From Vitreoscilla sp. (GTDB taxonomy: Bacteria; Pseudomonadota; Gammaproteobacteria; Burkholderiales; Burkholderiaceae_C), in NCBI GenBank assembly GCA_018780145.1, contig JADMKA010000218.1:1-37712 (forward strand): a DNA stretch of 37,712 bases. The letters run 5' to 3'. The translations under genes were made by a program, and so were the position numbers. A model generated the notes under the pieces. The model did no database searches and was not told where the DNA came from. It saw nothing but the letters and a program-made list of their open reading frames with translations. Below are positions 1-8,373 of the stretch, piece by piece; position 1 is the first letter of the stretch, and each line of letters begins with the position of its first letter.

Positions 1-199
1 CGGCACCGTCGTCGGTGACGAACACCTCGCCGTGCTGGAACGGGCTCATCGTGCCAGGATCCACGTTGAGGTAGGGATCCAGCTTGATCAGGGTGACCTT
101 GAGGCCCCGCGATTCGAGGATCGCGGCGAGTGATGCTGAGGCGATGCCCTTGCCGAGCGAGGACACCACACCGCCGGTGACGAAGACGAACTTGGTCAT
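1..199 (-). CDS. pyrG: CTP synthase, N-terminal part (runs off the window)
   Basis: CTP synthase amidates UTP to CTP using ATP and glutamine, the last step of de novo pyrimidine nucleotide synthesis in the cytosol. Only the first 66 codons are present. They begin [18 protein letters not shown], the glycine-rich P-loop start of the synthetase domain, and continue through [20 protein letters not shown], which is nearly invariant in the family. The start at 199 is fixed by this conserved N-terminus. No good Shine-Dalgarno sequence is visible just upstream. A perfect TATAAT hexamer lies about 65 bases upstream on the same strand. The rest of the gene lies left of the window. Identity is very secure despite the truncation. 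Confidence 0.96.
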
Positions 200-265
200 G
201 TCAAAAGGCACTCTGACGGACCCGGGGATGGGCCAGGCTCAAGAGTGCCGTGGTGGTAAAGCGTG

Positions 266-271
266 ATTATA
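266..271 (-). promoter_or_regulatory. Candidate -10 box for pyrG
   Basis: On the minus strand this reads TATAAT, a perfect sigma-70 -10 hexamer and rare in DNA of this composition. It would start a transcript near 259, giving a leader of about 60 bases before pyrG. No recognisable -35 hexamer lies 16-18 bases upstream, because that space is filled by the GC-rich inverted repeat at 273-297. The call rests on the hexamer and its position only. Confidence 0.45.
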
Positions 272-272
272 G

Positions 273-297
273 GGGGCCGGGGTGTCTGGCCGGCCCC
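273..297. repeat. GC-rich inverted repeat between the hydrolase gene and pyrG
   Basis: GGGGCCGG at 273-280 is the exact reverse complement of CCGGCCCC at 290-297, with a 9-base loop. It lies directly upstream of the TATAAT at 266-271, where the -35 and spacer would be. No T-run follows it on the minus strand, so it is not a standard intrinsic terminator for the hydrolase gene. It could be a regulator site or an RNA hairpin at the end of the upstream transcript. Confidence 0.5.
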
Positions 298-332
298 AGA
301 CTTGCCGCGAAGCGCTCAGCCGAGAGTCCGGT

Positions 333-1130
333 TCAGCCGAGCAGTGCCAGCACGGCGGCCGCCGTGTCGTCCGGCCGCTCCATCGGGAACAGGTGGCTGC
401 CTTCCATCCACTGGAAGCGGTGGCGGGCCAGCGCATGCGAGGCGGCGGCGCCGGCCTGGCGCAGCTCCGCCGACTGGGTGCCGGCCAGGAAGGCCACCGG
501 GCACTGCGGCGGGTGGCGGTGGATCACCGTGCCCATGTGGTGCGGCAAGGTGTTGTAGATGCGGGTCTCGACCTCGCGCCGGAACGCCAACTCGACCTGC
601 CCACCGCGCTCCTCGAAGCCGCTGGCGACGTAGTCCGCCAGCACGCGCGGATCCCAGCGGGCGAAAGCGGGCTTGGACTGGAAGTGCGCCAGCACCGCGG
701 CGCGGTCCGGCCACTGGTAGCGGCGCTGCTGTGAGACTTTGCCTGGCGACACCCGCGCCATCAGCCCGCTGCGCTTGAGTACCTGCACGCTGTGGGCGCG
801 CCAGCCCGTCACCACCGGGGAATCCAGCATCACCAGCCAGGCGGCGAGGTCGGGCCGCTTGCAGGCCGCCAGCAGGCTCAGCAGGCCACCCAGCGAATGG
901 CCCACGAGCACGGCCGGCCCGCCGACATCGGCGTCGATGAAGTCGATCAGCTGATCGCGCAGGCCGCGCCAGTTGCTGGCCACCGGGTAGGCCGGCTCAT
1001 GGCCGAAGCGCTCGACGGCATGCACCGTGTAGCCGGCCGCACGCCAGCGCTCGAACAGCACCCGGTAGGTGCCGGCCGGGAACCCGTTGGCGTGCGAGAA
1101 GACGATGTGCCGGGACAGCGATGCAGCCAT
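333..1130 (-). CDS. Alpha/beta hydrolase
   Basis: This 265-residue soluble protein has the alpha/beta hydrolase fold. It starts with HIVFSHANGFPAGTYR, the oxyanion strand and loop. The nucleophile elbow is GHSLGG, with Ser79 as predicted nucleophile. A late EGSHLFPMERP segment supplies the likely catalytic His246. The substrate cannot be told from sequence; an ester or thioester is plausible. There is no signal peptide, so it is probably cytosolic. The start codon directly abuts the stop of the Anbu gene (1131) with no spacer, so translation is probably coupled. It is the last gene of the mutS-anbu-hydrolase set. The fold is secure, the function is not. Confidence 0.85.
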   Translation of the reverse strand: MAASLSRHIVFSHANGFPAGTYRVLFERWRAAGYTVHAVERFGHEPAYPVASNWRGLRDQLIDFIDADVGGPAVLVGHSLGGLLSLLAACKRPDLAAWLVMLDSPVVTGWRAHSVQVLKRSGLMARVSPGKVSQQRRYQWPDRAAVLAHFQSKPAFARWDPRVLADYVASGFEERGGQVELAFRREVETRIYNTLPHHMGTVIHRHPPQCPVAFLAGTQSAELRQAGAAASHALARHRFQWMEGSHLFPMERPDDTAAAVLALLG

Positions 1131-1955
1131 TCAGACGATCCGCTCGCCCGGGTGGCTGATCTTCTTCAGGGGCTCGAAGCGCTCGGACGGCGTCAGCAGC
1201 GGGTGCGCGGTGGCCGCGCCGTCCCAGTGCGGGTCGTCGATGGCCTCGAAGACCTCGCGCAGGCGCTGGCCCCAGGTGCCGCGGATCATGCGGAAGTAGG
1301 GGTTCTGGTCGTCGATCACCGCGATCTGCTGGCTCTGCAGCGAACCTTCCTCGTAGACCAGCAGGTCCAGCGGCAGGCCCACCGAGAGGTTGGACTTGAG
1401 CGTCGAATCCATCGACACCAGGGCGCACTTGGCGGCCTCGTCCAGCGGCGTGGTGGGGGTCAGCACGCGGTCCAGGATGGGCTTGCCGTACTTGCTTTCG
1501 CCGACCTGGAAGAAGCAGGTCTCGCGCGTGGCCTCGATGAAGTTGCCGGCCGAGTAGACCAGGAACAGGCGCATCGCCTCGCCGCCGATCTGGCCGCCGA
1601 AGATCATGCTGGCGTTGAAGTCGATGCCGGCTGCCTTCAGCGACGGGCCGTCCTGTTCGTAAACGCGACGCACCGCGCTGCCCAGCACGCGGGTGGCGTC
1701 GAACATGCTTTTCGCGTTCCAGATCGTCAGCGGCTCGTCGTCGCCGTTGGCGAGCTTTTCCACCTGCAGGATCTCGCGCACCGATTGCGAGATGCTCAGG
1801 TTGCCGGCCGACAGCAGCACCATGAAGCGGTCGCCCGGCTTCTCGTAGACGATCATCTTGCGGAAGGTGCTGATCGCGTCCAGGCCCGCGTTGGTGCGCG
1901 AGTCGGAGAGGAACACCAGGCCGGCGTTGAGCCGGATGCCGACGCAGTAGGTCAT
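1131..1955 (-). CDS. Anbu-type proteasome-related peptidase
   Basis: This 274-residue protein belongs to the Ntn-hydrolase proteasome superfamily and matches Anbu, the 'ancestral beta subunit' related to HslV and the 20S beta subunit. It begins MTYCVGI, so removal of Met exposes Thr2, the expected N-terminal nucleophile. It continues [14 protein letters not shown], the usual early strand of this fold, and keeps the C-terminal helical extension seen in Anbu proteins (family knowledge). Anbu is usually linked to genes for an alpha-E protein, a circularly permuted ATP-grasp enzyme and a transglutaminase. None of these is adjacent here. Instead, its start overlaps the mutS stop by 4 bases (ATGA), and the next gene begins immediately after its stop. 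The physiological substrate is unknown. Family assignment is good. Confidence 0.85.
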   Translation of the reverse strand: MTYCVGIRLNAGLVFLSDSRTNAGLDAISTFRKMIVYEKPGDRFMVLLSAGNLSISQSVREILQVEKLANGDDEPLTIWNAKSMFDATRVLGSAVRRVYEQDGPSLKAAGIDFNASMIFGGQIGGEAMRLFLVYSAGNFIEATRETCFFQVGESKYGKPILDRVLTPTTPLDEAAKCALVSMDSTLKSNLSVGLPLDLLVYEEGSLQSQQIAVIDDQNPYFRMIRGTWGQRLREVFEAIDDPHWDGAATAHPLLTPSERFEPLKKISHPGERIV

Positions 1956-4555
1956 GTCGAGGCTTTCTGAATCTGCTTGAGGCGGTACAGCGCGTCGAGC
2001 GCTTCGCGCGGGGTCAGGGTATCAGGGTCGATCGCGGCCAGCGCCTCGTCGCTGGCGGAGGTGGCCAGCGGGGCAGGGGTGGGCGGCGCGGCGAACAGGT
2101 CCACCTGCGCATCGCGCTCGCGCGATTGCGTCTCCAGCGCCTCCAGCGCGGCCCGCGCCTGGCGGATCAGGCCGGGTGGCATGCCGGCCAGCCGCGCCAC
2201 CTGGACGCCGTAGCTGCGGCTGGCCGGGCCGGGTTCGATGGCGTGCAGGAAGACGATGTCGTCGCCGCTCTCGGTGGCGCTGACGTGCAGGTTCAGCGCC
2301 CGGTCGTGGCGGCGCGGGAACTCGGTCAGCTCGAAGTAGTGCGTGGCGAAGAGGGTGAAGGCCTTGTTCCTGTCGTGCAGGTGGCTGGCGATCGCCGACG
2401 CCAGGGCCAGGCCGTCGAAGGTGGAGGTGCCGCGGCCGATCTCGTCCATCAGCACCAGCGACTGCTCGGTGGCGCCGTGGATGATGGCCGCCGCCTCGGT
2501 CATCTCCAGCATGAAGGTGGATTGCGCGTTGGCCAGGTCGTCGGCCGCGCCGATGCGGGTGTGGATGGCGTCCACCGGGCCGAGCCGGCAACGCCGTGCC
2601 GGCACGAAGGAGCCCATGGCCGCCAGCAGCACGATCAGCGCCACCTGGCGCATGTAGGTGCTCTTGCCGCCCATGTTGGGGCCGGTGATCACCAGCAGGC
2701 GGGTGCGCGCGTCGAGCCGGCAGTCGTTGGGGATGAAGCTGGGGCCGCCGGTCTCGGCCAGGCGTGCCTGCACCACCGGGTGGCGGCCGGCCTCGATCTC
2801 GATGCACGGGTGGCCGACGAACTCGGGCCGGCACCAGTCGAGCGTGGTGGCGCGTTCGGCCAGCGCCGCCAGCGCGTCCAGGCCACCCAGCGCCCGGGCC
2901 AGCGCGGCCAGCGGCACCAGGTGGGCCTGCAACTGCTCCAGCACCTGCTCGTAGAGCCACTTCTCCCGGGCCAGCGCGCGGTCCTGCGCCGACAGGGCCT
3001 TGTCCTCGAAGGCCTTCAGCTCGGGCGTGATGAAACGCTCGGCGTTCTTCAGCGTCTGCCGGCGCTGGTAGTCGGCCGGCACCTTGTCCAGTCCCGAGGC
3101 CGTGACCTCGATGTAGAAGCCGTGCACCCGGTTGAACTGCACCCGCAGGTTGGTGATGCCGGTGCGGGCGCGCTCGCGGGTTTCCAGATCGAGCAGGAAC
3201 GCGTCGCCGTTCTGGCCCAGGGTGCGCAGTTCGTCCAGTTCGGCGTCGAAGCCGTTGGCGATCACACCGCCGTCGCGCACCTGCACCGCGGGCTCTTCGG
3301 CGATGGCGCGCGCGAGCAGCTCCCCGATCGCCGGGTCGGGGGTCAGGTGGGTTCGCCAGGTGTCGAGCAGCGGCGTGCCGCCGGGTGTGGCGGCGCGCAG
3401 CGCGGGCAGGCCCAGCAGGGTCTGGCGCAGGCCGGCCAGTTCACGCGGCCGCACCTGGCGCAAGGCCACGCGCGACGCGATGCGCTCGACATCGCTGATG
3501 CCACGCAGTGCATCGCGCAGCGGTTCGAAGCCGCTGGACAGCAGTTGCGCGATGGCGGTGTGGCGTGCGCCGGCCACCGCGCGGTCGCGCGCCGGCCGGG
3601 TCAGCCACAGGCGCAAGGCCCGGCTGCCCATGCCGCTGCGGCAGGTGTCCAGCAGCGACAGCAGGGTGGGTGCGCGCTCGCCCCGCAAGGTTTCGGTGAG
3701 TTCCAGGTTGCGGTGCGTGGCAGGCGGCAGCTCCAGCAGCTCGCTGGCGCGCTCGACACTCAGGGTGGCCACGTGCGCCAACGCCCGGCCCTGGGTGTGC
3801 TCGGCATAGCTCAACAGCGCCGCGGCGGCGGCATGCGCCTGAGGCAAGTCCTGGGCGTTGAAGCCGGCCAGTGAGGCCACTCGCAACTGATCGCAGAGCT
3901 TGCGCTGGCCCAGGCCGGTGTCGAACTGCCAGGCCGGGCGGGCGGTGAGGGTGGCACGCGCCTGCCGCAGCGCGGGCGGGGTCTCGTCGCGGTCGACCAG
4001 GATCTCCGCCGGTTCCAGCCTGGCCAGCCAGCCGGCCAGCTCGCGTTCGCCGCACTCGGCCAGGCCCAGCTGGCCGCTGGCCAAGCCCAGCCAGGCCAGG
4101 CCGTAGGTGCTTCGCCGGCGGTGGACGGCCAGCAACAAGGTGTCGGCGCGGTCGTCCAGCAGCTCGCTGTCGGTCACCGTGCCTGGGGTCACCACCCGCA
4201 CCACCTTGCGCTCGACCGGGCCCTTGGCGGTGGCGACATCGCCCACCTGCTCGGCCACGGCCACCGATTCGCCCAGCTTCAGCAACCGGGCCAGGTAGTT
4301 CTCGACCGAGTGCACCGGCACGCCAGCCATCACCACCGGCTCGCCGGCACTCTGGCCACGGGTGGTCAAGGTGATGTCGAGCAGGCGCTTGGCCTTGCGG
4401 GCGTCGTCGAAGAACAGCTCGTAGAAATCGCCCATCCGGTAGAACACGAGGGTGTCCGGATGCTCGGCCTTGATGCGCAGGTACTGCTGCATCATCGGCG
4501 TGTGGTCAGAGAGGTCTCGCTTCCTGGGCGGTACGGTGGAGATCGGCTCGGTCAT
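1952..4555 (-). CDS. mutS: DNA mismatch repair ATPase MutS
   Basis: MutS binds base mismatches and small loops and starts methyl-directed or strand-directed repair with MutL. From the start chosen here it is 867 residues, normal for MutS1. The mismatch-reading motif GDFYELF is at residues 42-48 (Phe44, Glu46). The Walker A motif GPNMGGKST, the [12 protein letters not shown] Walker B/signature region and the [11 protein letters not shown] switch are all present near the C-terminus. In-frame upstream starts exist at 4570 (ATG) and 4585 (GTG). I prefer 4555 because MTEP leads into the usual N-terminal region and because a -10-like TATGAT sits only 10 bases before it. No Shine-Dalgarno sequence is visible. 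The stop overlaps the Anbu start. Confidence 0.97.
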   Translation of the reverse strand: MTEPISTVPPRKRDLSDHTPMMQQYLRIKAEHPDTLVFYRMGDFYELFFDDARKAKRLLDITLTTRGQSAGEPVVMAGVPVHSVENYLARLLKLGESVAVAEQVGDVATAKGPVERKVVRVVTPGTVTDSELLDDRADTLLLAVHRRRSTYGLAWLGLASGQLGLAECGERELAGWLARLEPAEILVDRDETPPALRQARATLTARPAWQFDTGLGQRKLCDQLRVASLAGFNAQDLPQAHAAAAALLSYAEHTQGRALAHVATLSVERASELLELPPATHRNLELTETLRGERAPTLLSLLDTCRSGMGSRALRLWLTRPARDRAVAGARHTAIAQLLSSGFEPLRDALRGISDVERIASRVALRQVRPRELAGLRQTLLGLPALRAATPGGTPLLDTWRTHLTPDPAIGELLARAIAEEPAVQVRDGGVIANGFDAELDELRTLGQNGDAFLLDLETRERARTGITNLRVQFNRVHGFYIEVTASGLDKVPADYQRRQTLKNAERFITPELKAFEDKALSAQDRALAREKWLYEQVLEQLQAHLVPLAALARALGGLDALAALAERATTLDWCRPEFVGHPCIEIEAGRHPVVQARLAETGGPSFIPNDCRLDARTRLLVITGPNMGGKSTYMRQVALIVLLAAMGSFVPARRCRLGPVDAIHTRIGAADDLANAQSTFMLEMTEAAAIIHGATEQSLVLMDEIGRGTSTFDGLALASAIASHLHDRNKAFTLFATHYFELTEFPRRHDRALNLHVSATESGDDIVFLHAIEPGPASRSYGVQVARLAGMPPGLIRQARAALEALETQSRERDAQVDLFAAPPTPAPLATSASDEALAAIDPDTLTPREALDALYRLKQIQKAST

Positions 4556-4565
4556 TGAACTCAAG

Positions 4566-4571
4566 ATCATA
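4566..4571 (-). promoter_or_regulatory. Candidate -10 box close to the mutS start
   Basis: Minus-strand TATGAT (5 of 6 to consensus) ends 10 bases before the preferred mutS ATG. If used, transcription would begin about 4 bases before the start codon, giving a nearly leaderless mRNA, which fits the absence of a Shine-Dalgarno sequence. No clear -35 hexamer is present, so this is tentative. Confidence 0.3.
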
Positions 4572-4642
4572 GGCGAGGCCCGCACGCCGCCCCGATGGCG
4601 TGCGCCGGCATTCGCCCCGCCGTCATGTCATGAGCACCTGGA

Positions 4643-4897
4643 TCAGCTCTTCTTGAAGATGCCGAGCTTGCCCAGGATGAAGATCAGCAACGCCGCGCCG
4701 GCCAGCGCGACCAGAAAGCCCATGATGCTGCCGACCGGGCCGATGCCCAAGAGTCCGGCGATCCACGAGCCCAGCAGCGAACCCACCACGCCCACGAGCA
4801 CGTTCGCGATCAAGCCCATCTGGGCGTTGGTCTTCATGATGATGCTCGCCAGCCAGCCGACGATGCCCCCGATGATCAGCGTGATGATCCAGCCCAT
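4643..4897 (-). CDS. GlsB/YeaQ/YmgE family small membrane protein
   Basis: This 84-residue, strongly hydrophobic protein begins [21 protein letters not shown] and has three predicted membrane helices with glycine-rich faces. That is the pattern of the GlsB/YeaQ/YmgE (transglycosylase-associated) stress-response membrane proteins. It ends in a short basic tail, KLGIFKKS. Two ATGs lie close together (4903 and 4897). I chose 4897 because AAGGGG lies 8 bases upstream, while for 4903 it would be too close. It is the third small envelope gene after the LysM protein and the lipoprotein, with a 52-base gap. The family is linked to envelope or general stress but has no defined biochemical activity. 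Confidence 0.82.
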   Translation of the reverse strand: MGWIITLIIGGIVGWLASIIMKTNAQMGLIANVLVGVVGSLLGSWIAGLLGIGPVGSIMGFLVALAGAALLIFILGKLGIFKKS

Positions 4898-4949
4898 CTC
4901 CATGTCCCCTTGTTGCGCCGTCAGCGGCCCGTGATGCCAACGCGATGGC

Positions 4950-5423
4950 CTATTGCACCGTGAAGGTCTTGGTTGCCGCAGCGTTGCCGTTGACCAGGAT
5001 CTCCACCTGGTAGCTGCCGGCGGGCCAGCCATCGGGCTTGCTGATATGGAACTCGGTGGTCGCCGGGCCGGTGGGTGTGATCGTGGCGGTCTCTTCCTTC
5101 ACCGGCACGGTCTTGTCGGATTTCGTGTAGCTCCACTTGGCCAGCAAGGTGGCGGTGCCCGTGCCGGTGGTGTCGATCGACGCGTGGATCGTGTCGGACT
5201 TGGCAAAGACCTCGGTGGTGGCGCTCACCTTCTTGTCGGCACCGACGGCCTTGCCGAGGCTGACCGACGCGACCGTGACGCCCACTGGGGCCGGCGCTGG
5301 CTCCGGTGCGGCCACGGGGGCTGCCGGCGCGGCCGGCGGTGGTGGCTCGGTCTTCTTGCCGCATGCGGCAAGCGCAATGGCGGCCGCGGCCACAACGGCC
5401 AGTTGACGAGTACGCAGCTGCAT
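4950..5423 (-). CDS. Predicted lipoprotein with a proline/alanine linker and a beta-rich domain
   Basis: This 157-residue protein has a type II signal peptide: a basic start, a hydrophobic Ala/Val core, then LAAC with Cys21 as the lipidation site. A Pro/Ala linker follows (about residues 24-50). The rest is a Thr/Val-rich domain of alternating strands ending [21 protein letters not shown], typical of an immunoglobulin-like sandwich. Lys follows the lipid Cys by two residues and there is no Asp at +2, so outer-membrane anchoring is likely. I do not recognise a named family. The start at 5423 is supported by AGGAG 8 bases upstream; an earlier in-frame ATG at 5447 lacks this. It lies between the LysM and GlsB-like genes and is probably cotranscribed with them. 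Confidence 0.8.
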   Translation of the reverse strand: MQLRTRQLAVVAAAAIALAACGKKTEPPPPAAPAAPVAAPEPAPAPVGVTVASVSLGKAVGADKKVSATTEVFAKSDTIHASIDTTGTGTATLLAKWSYTKSDKTVPVKEETATITPTGPATTEFHISKPDGWPAGSYQVEILVNGNAAATKTFTVQ

Positions 5424-5469
5424 GGAAGGTTCTCCTAAGGGATGCAAGAGTCCAACGGTGCCGCCTGAA

Positions 5470-5691
5470 TCAGGCCTTGGGCGGGATCTTCAGCTTCTGG
5501 CCGGGAAAGATCTTGTTCGGATCCTTCAGGGTGTCCTTGTTGGCTTCGAAGATCCGGGGCCACTGGTCGGCGTCGCCATACTCGCGTTTCGCGATCTTGG
5601 ACAGGCTGTCACCCGGCTTGACTTCGTAGACTTTGTCGGCCGTCGAGCTCGACCCGCTCTGCACGTTGGAGAAATCCGGCATGTCGCTCAT
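5470..5691 (-). CDS. Small LysM-domain protein
   Basis: This 73-residue protein is almost only a LysM domain: YEVKPGDSLSKIAKREYGDADQWPRIFEANKD, followed by a loop and PGQKLKIPPKA. The LysM sequence is closest in style to the C-terminal domain of Kbp/YgaU-type proteins. No signal peptide is visible, so either the protein is cytosolic like Kbp (a potassium-binding LysM protein) or it is exported another way. The usual BON domain of Kbp is missing. AGGAG 7 bases upstream supports the start at 5691. It sits 58 bases after suhB and 46 bases before the lipoprotein gene on the same strand. Confidence 0.85.
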   Translation of the reverse strand: MSDMPDFSNVQSGSSSTADKVYEVKPGDSLSKIAKREYGDADQWPRIFEANKDTLKDPNKIFPGQKLKIPPKA

Positions 5692-5749
5692 GGTTTCGCT
5701 CCTGTAGAGACGTGGCAGGGTAACCCATCCCGCTGGGATGCAGGCAAGC

Positions 5750-6685
5750 TCAGTCGGCTTCCTCGTCGCCCAGACCGGTCTCGGCGGGCTTCTTGCGCAA
5801 CCGCACCATTTTGCGCTCTGCGGGCGGGGCGTCAGCAGCGGTGGCTGCCGCAGGCGCTGCTTCCGCCTCGTCTTCCTTGATAACGCGGGTGAAGGGCGTC
5901 AGCAGCTGGACCAGTTGGCCGTAGATCTTCGGCGCGCCCGCCACCACCTCGCGCTGGTGCAGGAAATCGGCCTCGCCGGTGAAGTTGCCGATCAGGCCCC
6001 CGGCCTCGGTGATCAGCAGCGAGCCGGCGGCGATGTCCCAGGGGTTCAGGCCGGTCTCGAAGAAGCCGTCGTACCAGCCGGCGGCCACGTAGCACAGATC
6101 GAGTGCGGCCGAGCCCGGGCGGCGCAGCCCGGCGCAGTGCGGGGCCACCGTCTCGAACATCTTCATGTAGCGCTGCAGGTTGTCACCCTTGCGGAAGGGG
6201 AAGCCGGTGCCGATCAGTGCGTCACCCAGGCGGTTGCGCTTGGAGACGCGCAGGCGCTTGTCGTTCAGGAAGGCGCCGCGGCCCTTGGAGGCCATGAACA
6301 GGTCGTTGCGGGTCGGGTCGTAGACGACCGCCTGCTCGACCTTGCCGCGGAAGGACAGCGCGATCGACACGCAGTAGGCCGGGAAGCCGTGGATGAAGTT
6401 GGTGGTGCCGTCCAGCGGATCGATGATCCACAGGAAGTCGCTGTGCCTGGCGCCATGGGTGCGGCCCGATTCCTCGGCCAGGATGGCGTGCCCCGGGTAG
6501 GCGGTGAGCAGGGTCTCGATAATGGCTTGCTCGGCCGCCTGGTCGACTTCGGTGACGAAGTCGTTGGTGCTCTTGGCGGTGACCTGCAGCAGGTCCACGT
6601 CCAGCGATGCCCGGTTGATGATCGCCCCTGCGGTGCGGGCCGCCTTGATGGCGGTGTTCAACATGGGATGGAGGGCTTGCGACAT
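5750..6685 (-). CDS. suhB: Inositol-1-monophosphatase family protein SuhB
   Basis: This is a Mg2+-dependent inositol monophosphatase-fold enzyme. In enterobacteria SuhB also binds the rRNA antitermination complex (family knowledge). Residues 7-21 ([15 protein letters not shown]) match the SuhB start. Metal-binding motifs are visible: EES at 71-73, [12 protein letters not shown] at 86-97 and WDIAAG near 216-221. The chosen start gives 311 residues against about 267 for E. coli SuhB. The excess is a C-terminal tail from about 270, first acidic and alanine-rich, then basic ([10 protein letters not shown]), then acidic again. The ORF extends upstream but that part is unconserved and overlaps trmJ. 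A TAAAAT (minus strand, 6769-6774) in the divergent gap could be its -10 box. Confidence 0.92.
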   Translation of the reverse strand: MSQALHPMLNTAIKAARTAGAIINRASLDVDLLQVTAKSTNDFVTEVDQAAEQAIIETLLTAYPGHAILAEESGRTHGARHSDFLWIIDPLDGTTNFIHGFPAYCVSIALSFRGKVEQAVVYDPTRNDLFMASKGRGAFLNDKRLRVSKRNRLGDALIGTGFPFRKGDNLQRYMKMFETVAPHCAGLRRPGSAALDLCYVAAGWYDGFFETGLNPWDIAAGSLLITEAGGLIGNFTGEADFLHQREVVAGAPKIYGQLVQLLTPFTRVIKEDEAEAAPAAATAADAPPAERKMVRLRKKPAETGLGDEEAD

Positions 6686-6781
6686 GGGGCGACCTGACGG
6701 GGCGTGGGTAACGGGGCTGGCGGTGGGCAAAGAGCGGGCGCGGCGGACAATGCGCCGTGCAAACCCTGATTTTAGCCGCCC

Positions 6782-7540
6782 ATGACCTCTGCCGACCGGA
6801 TCCCCGATCCCACGCGATTCGTGCTGATGCACACGAGCCACCCCGGCAACGTGGGCTCGGCCGCCCGGGCGATGAAGGTGATGGGCTTTTCGGATCTGGT
6901 GCTGGTGGCCCCGCGCTTCGCCGACGTGCTGTCACGCGAGGAGACCGTGGCCATGGCCAGTGGCGCGGCCGACATCCTGGTGCGGGCACGCATCGTCGGC
7001 AGCCTGGCCGAGGCGCTGGACGGCGTCACCCATGCCTGCGCCACCGCGATGACGCCGCGTGACTTCGGCCCGCCCACGGTGGCCCCGCGTGAGCACTTCG
7101 CCGCGCTGGCCGGCACCGGCCACCGGGTGGCCTTCGTCTTCGGTGGCGAGCGCTTCGGCTTGGCCAACGACGACGTCTACCGCTGCCACACCTGCCTGTC
7201 CATCCCCACCGATCCGGCCTACGGCTCGCTGAATCTGGCCCAGGCGGTGCAGGTGCTGGCCTACGATTGGCGCCAGGCGCTGGGCGGCTTTGGCGTCGAG
7301 CCGCGCACCGCGCCAGCGGCCTGGGCCGATGCGGCGGCCGTCCAGGGGCTTCTCGCCCACTGGCAGCAGGCCTTGGTGGAGATCGGCTTCCTCGACCCGG
7401 CGGCACCGAAGAAGCTGGTCCCCCGCCTGAACCAGCTGGCCAACCGCGCCGCGTTGACCGCCGAGGAGGTGCACATCCTGCGCGGCGTGGCCGGGGCGAT
7501 GCAGCGGCTGGCCAAAGCCCCCCGACGCGAGCAGGGTTGA
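6782..7540 (+). CDS. trmJ: tRNA (cytidine/uridine-32-2'-O)-methyltransferase TrmJ
   Basis: TrmJ is a SPOUT-class methyltransferase that uses S-adenosylmethionine to methylate the ribose at position 32 of the tRNA anticodon loop. The 252-residue protein shows [20 protein letters not shown] near the N-terminus, the family's RNA-side motif, and [17 protein letters not shown] followed by [16 protein letters not shown], which form the trefoil knot and cofactor site. The C-terminal helical extension typical of TrmJ dimers is present. It is divergent from suhB with a 96-base gap and is followed 53 bases later by cysE on the same strand. TrmJ is preferred over TrmL because of its length and the extension. 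Confidence 0.92.
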   Translation: MTSADRIPDPTRFVLMHTSHPGNVGSAARAMKVMGFSDLVLVAPRFADVLSREETVAMASGAADILVRARIVGSLAEALDGVTHACATAMTPRDFGPPTVAPREHFAALAGTGHRVAFVFGGERFGLANDDVYRCHTCLSIPTDPAYGSLNLAQAVQVLAYDWRQALGGFGVEPRTAPAAWADAAAVQGLLAHWQQALVEIGFLDPAAPKKLVPRLNQLANRAALTAEEVHILRGVAGAMQRLAKAPRREQG

Positions 7541-7593
7541 GGCCCCGCTACACTGACCAGCTGGATTCAAGGCCCTTGCAACAGGGACGCCTC

Positions 7594-8373
7594 ATGTTCG
7601 AACGTTTGCGCGACGACATCGCCTGCATCCTCGAGCGCGACCCCGCGGCGCGCACGACCTGGGAAGTGCTGACCTGCTACCCGGGCCTGCACGCCCTGGT
7701 GCTGCACCGGCGCGCCCACTGGTGCTGGACGCACGGCCTGAAATGGTGCGGCCGCTTTATCTCGCACCTGGCCCGCTGGTTCACCGGCATCGAGATTCAC
7801 CCGGGTGCCACCATCGGCCGCCGGGTCTTCATCGACCACGGCATGGGCATCGTGATCGGCGAGATGGCCGAGATCGGCGATGGCTGCACCATCTACCAGG
7901 GCGTGACGCTGGGCGGCACCTCGCTGGTCAAGGGCGCCAAGCGCCACCCGACGCTGGAGGCTGGCGTGATCGTCGGTGCCAATGCGGCGGTGCTGGGGGG
8001 CTTCACCATCGGTGCCGGCGCTCGTGTGGGCTCGGGTGCGGTGGTCACCAAACCCGTGCCGCCCGGCGCCACGGCGGTGGGCAACCCGGCGCGCATCATC
8101 GCCGCCGAGGTCGACATGGCCCGCGAGCAGACAGCGGCCAAGCTGGGCTTCTCGGCCTATGGCGTCACGAACGGCGACGACCCGGTGGCCCAGGCCATGA
8201 AGGGCCTGATCGACAACGCGGGCTCGCATGAGCACCAGATCGCACTGCTGTGGCAAGCCATCGAGAAGTTGTCGGCGCGGGCGCGCGAACTGCCCAGCGG
8301 CGAGTGTGTGCCGCAGGATGCGCAGACCACCGAAACCTTCGATGCCGAGCGCCTGAACCGCCTGGTCAAGTGA
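7594..8373 (+). CDS. cysE: Serine O-acetyltransferase
   Basis: CysE transfers acetyl from acetyl-CoA to L-serine, giving O-acetylserine, the committed step of cysteine synthesis in the cytosol. The protein is 259 residues. An N-terminal helical domain is followed by a left-handed beta-helix made of hexapeptide repeats, from about residue 65 ([21 protein letters not shown]) to about 165. It includes the catalytic-region [10 protein letters not shown] and the GGT(S)[10 protein letters not shown] loop. The C-terminal region runs on past the helix for about 90 residues, longer than in many short CysE/EpsC proteins. AGGGA 6 bases upstream supports the ATG at 7594. The longer ORF to 7267 is overlap with trmJ in another frame. 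Its stop directly abuts that of the convergent LysM-FecR gene. Confidence 0.94.
   Translation: MFERLRDDIACILERDPAARTTWEVLTCYPGLHALVLHRRAHWCWTHGLKWCGRFISHLARWFTGIEIHPGATIGRRVFIDHGMGIVIGEMAEIGDGCTIYQGVTLGGTSLVKGAKRHPTLEAGVIVGANAAVLGGFTIGAGARVGSGAVVTKPVPPGATAVGNPARIIAAEVDMAREQTAAKLGFSAYGVTNGDDPVAQAMKGLIDNAGSHEHQIALLWQAIEKLSARARELPSGECVPQDAQTTETFDAERLNRLVK

Noticed and set aside
2126-3874. A 582-codon plus-strand frame opposite mutS
   Set aside because: Composition is rich in Gln, Gly and Ala without motifs; it is the mirror of the mutS codon pattern. mutS has all its key motifs.
5726-5740. Hairpin CATCCC-GCT-GGGATG between suhB and the LysM gene
   Set aside because: Only 6 bp, no T-run, and probably chance; not called as a terminator.
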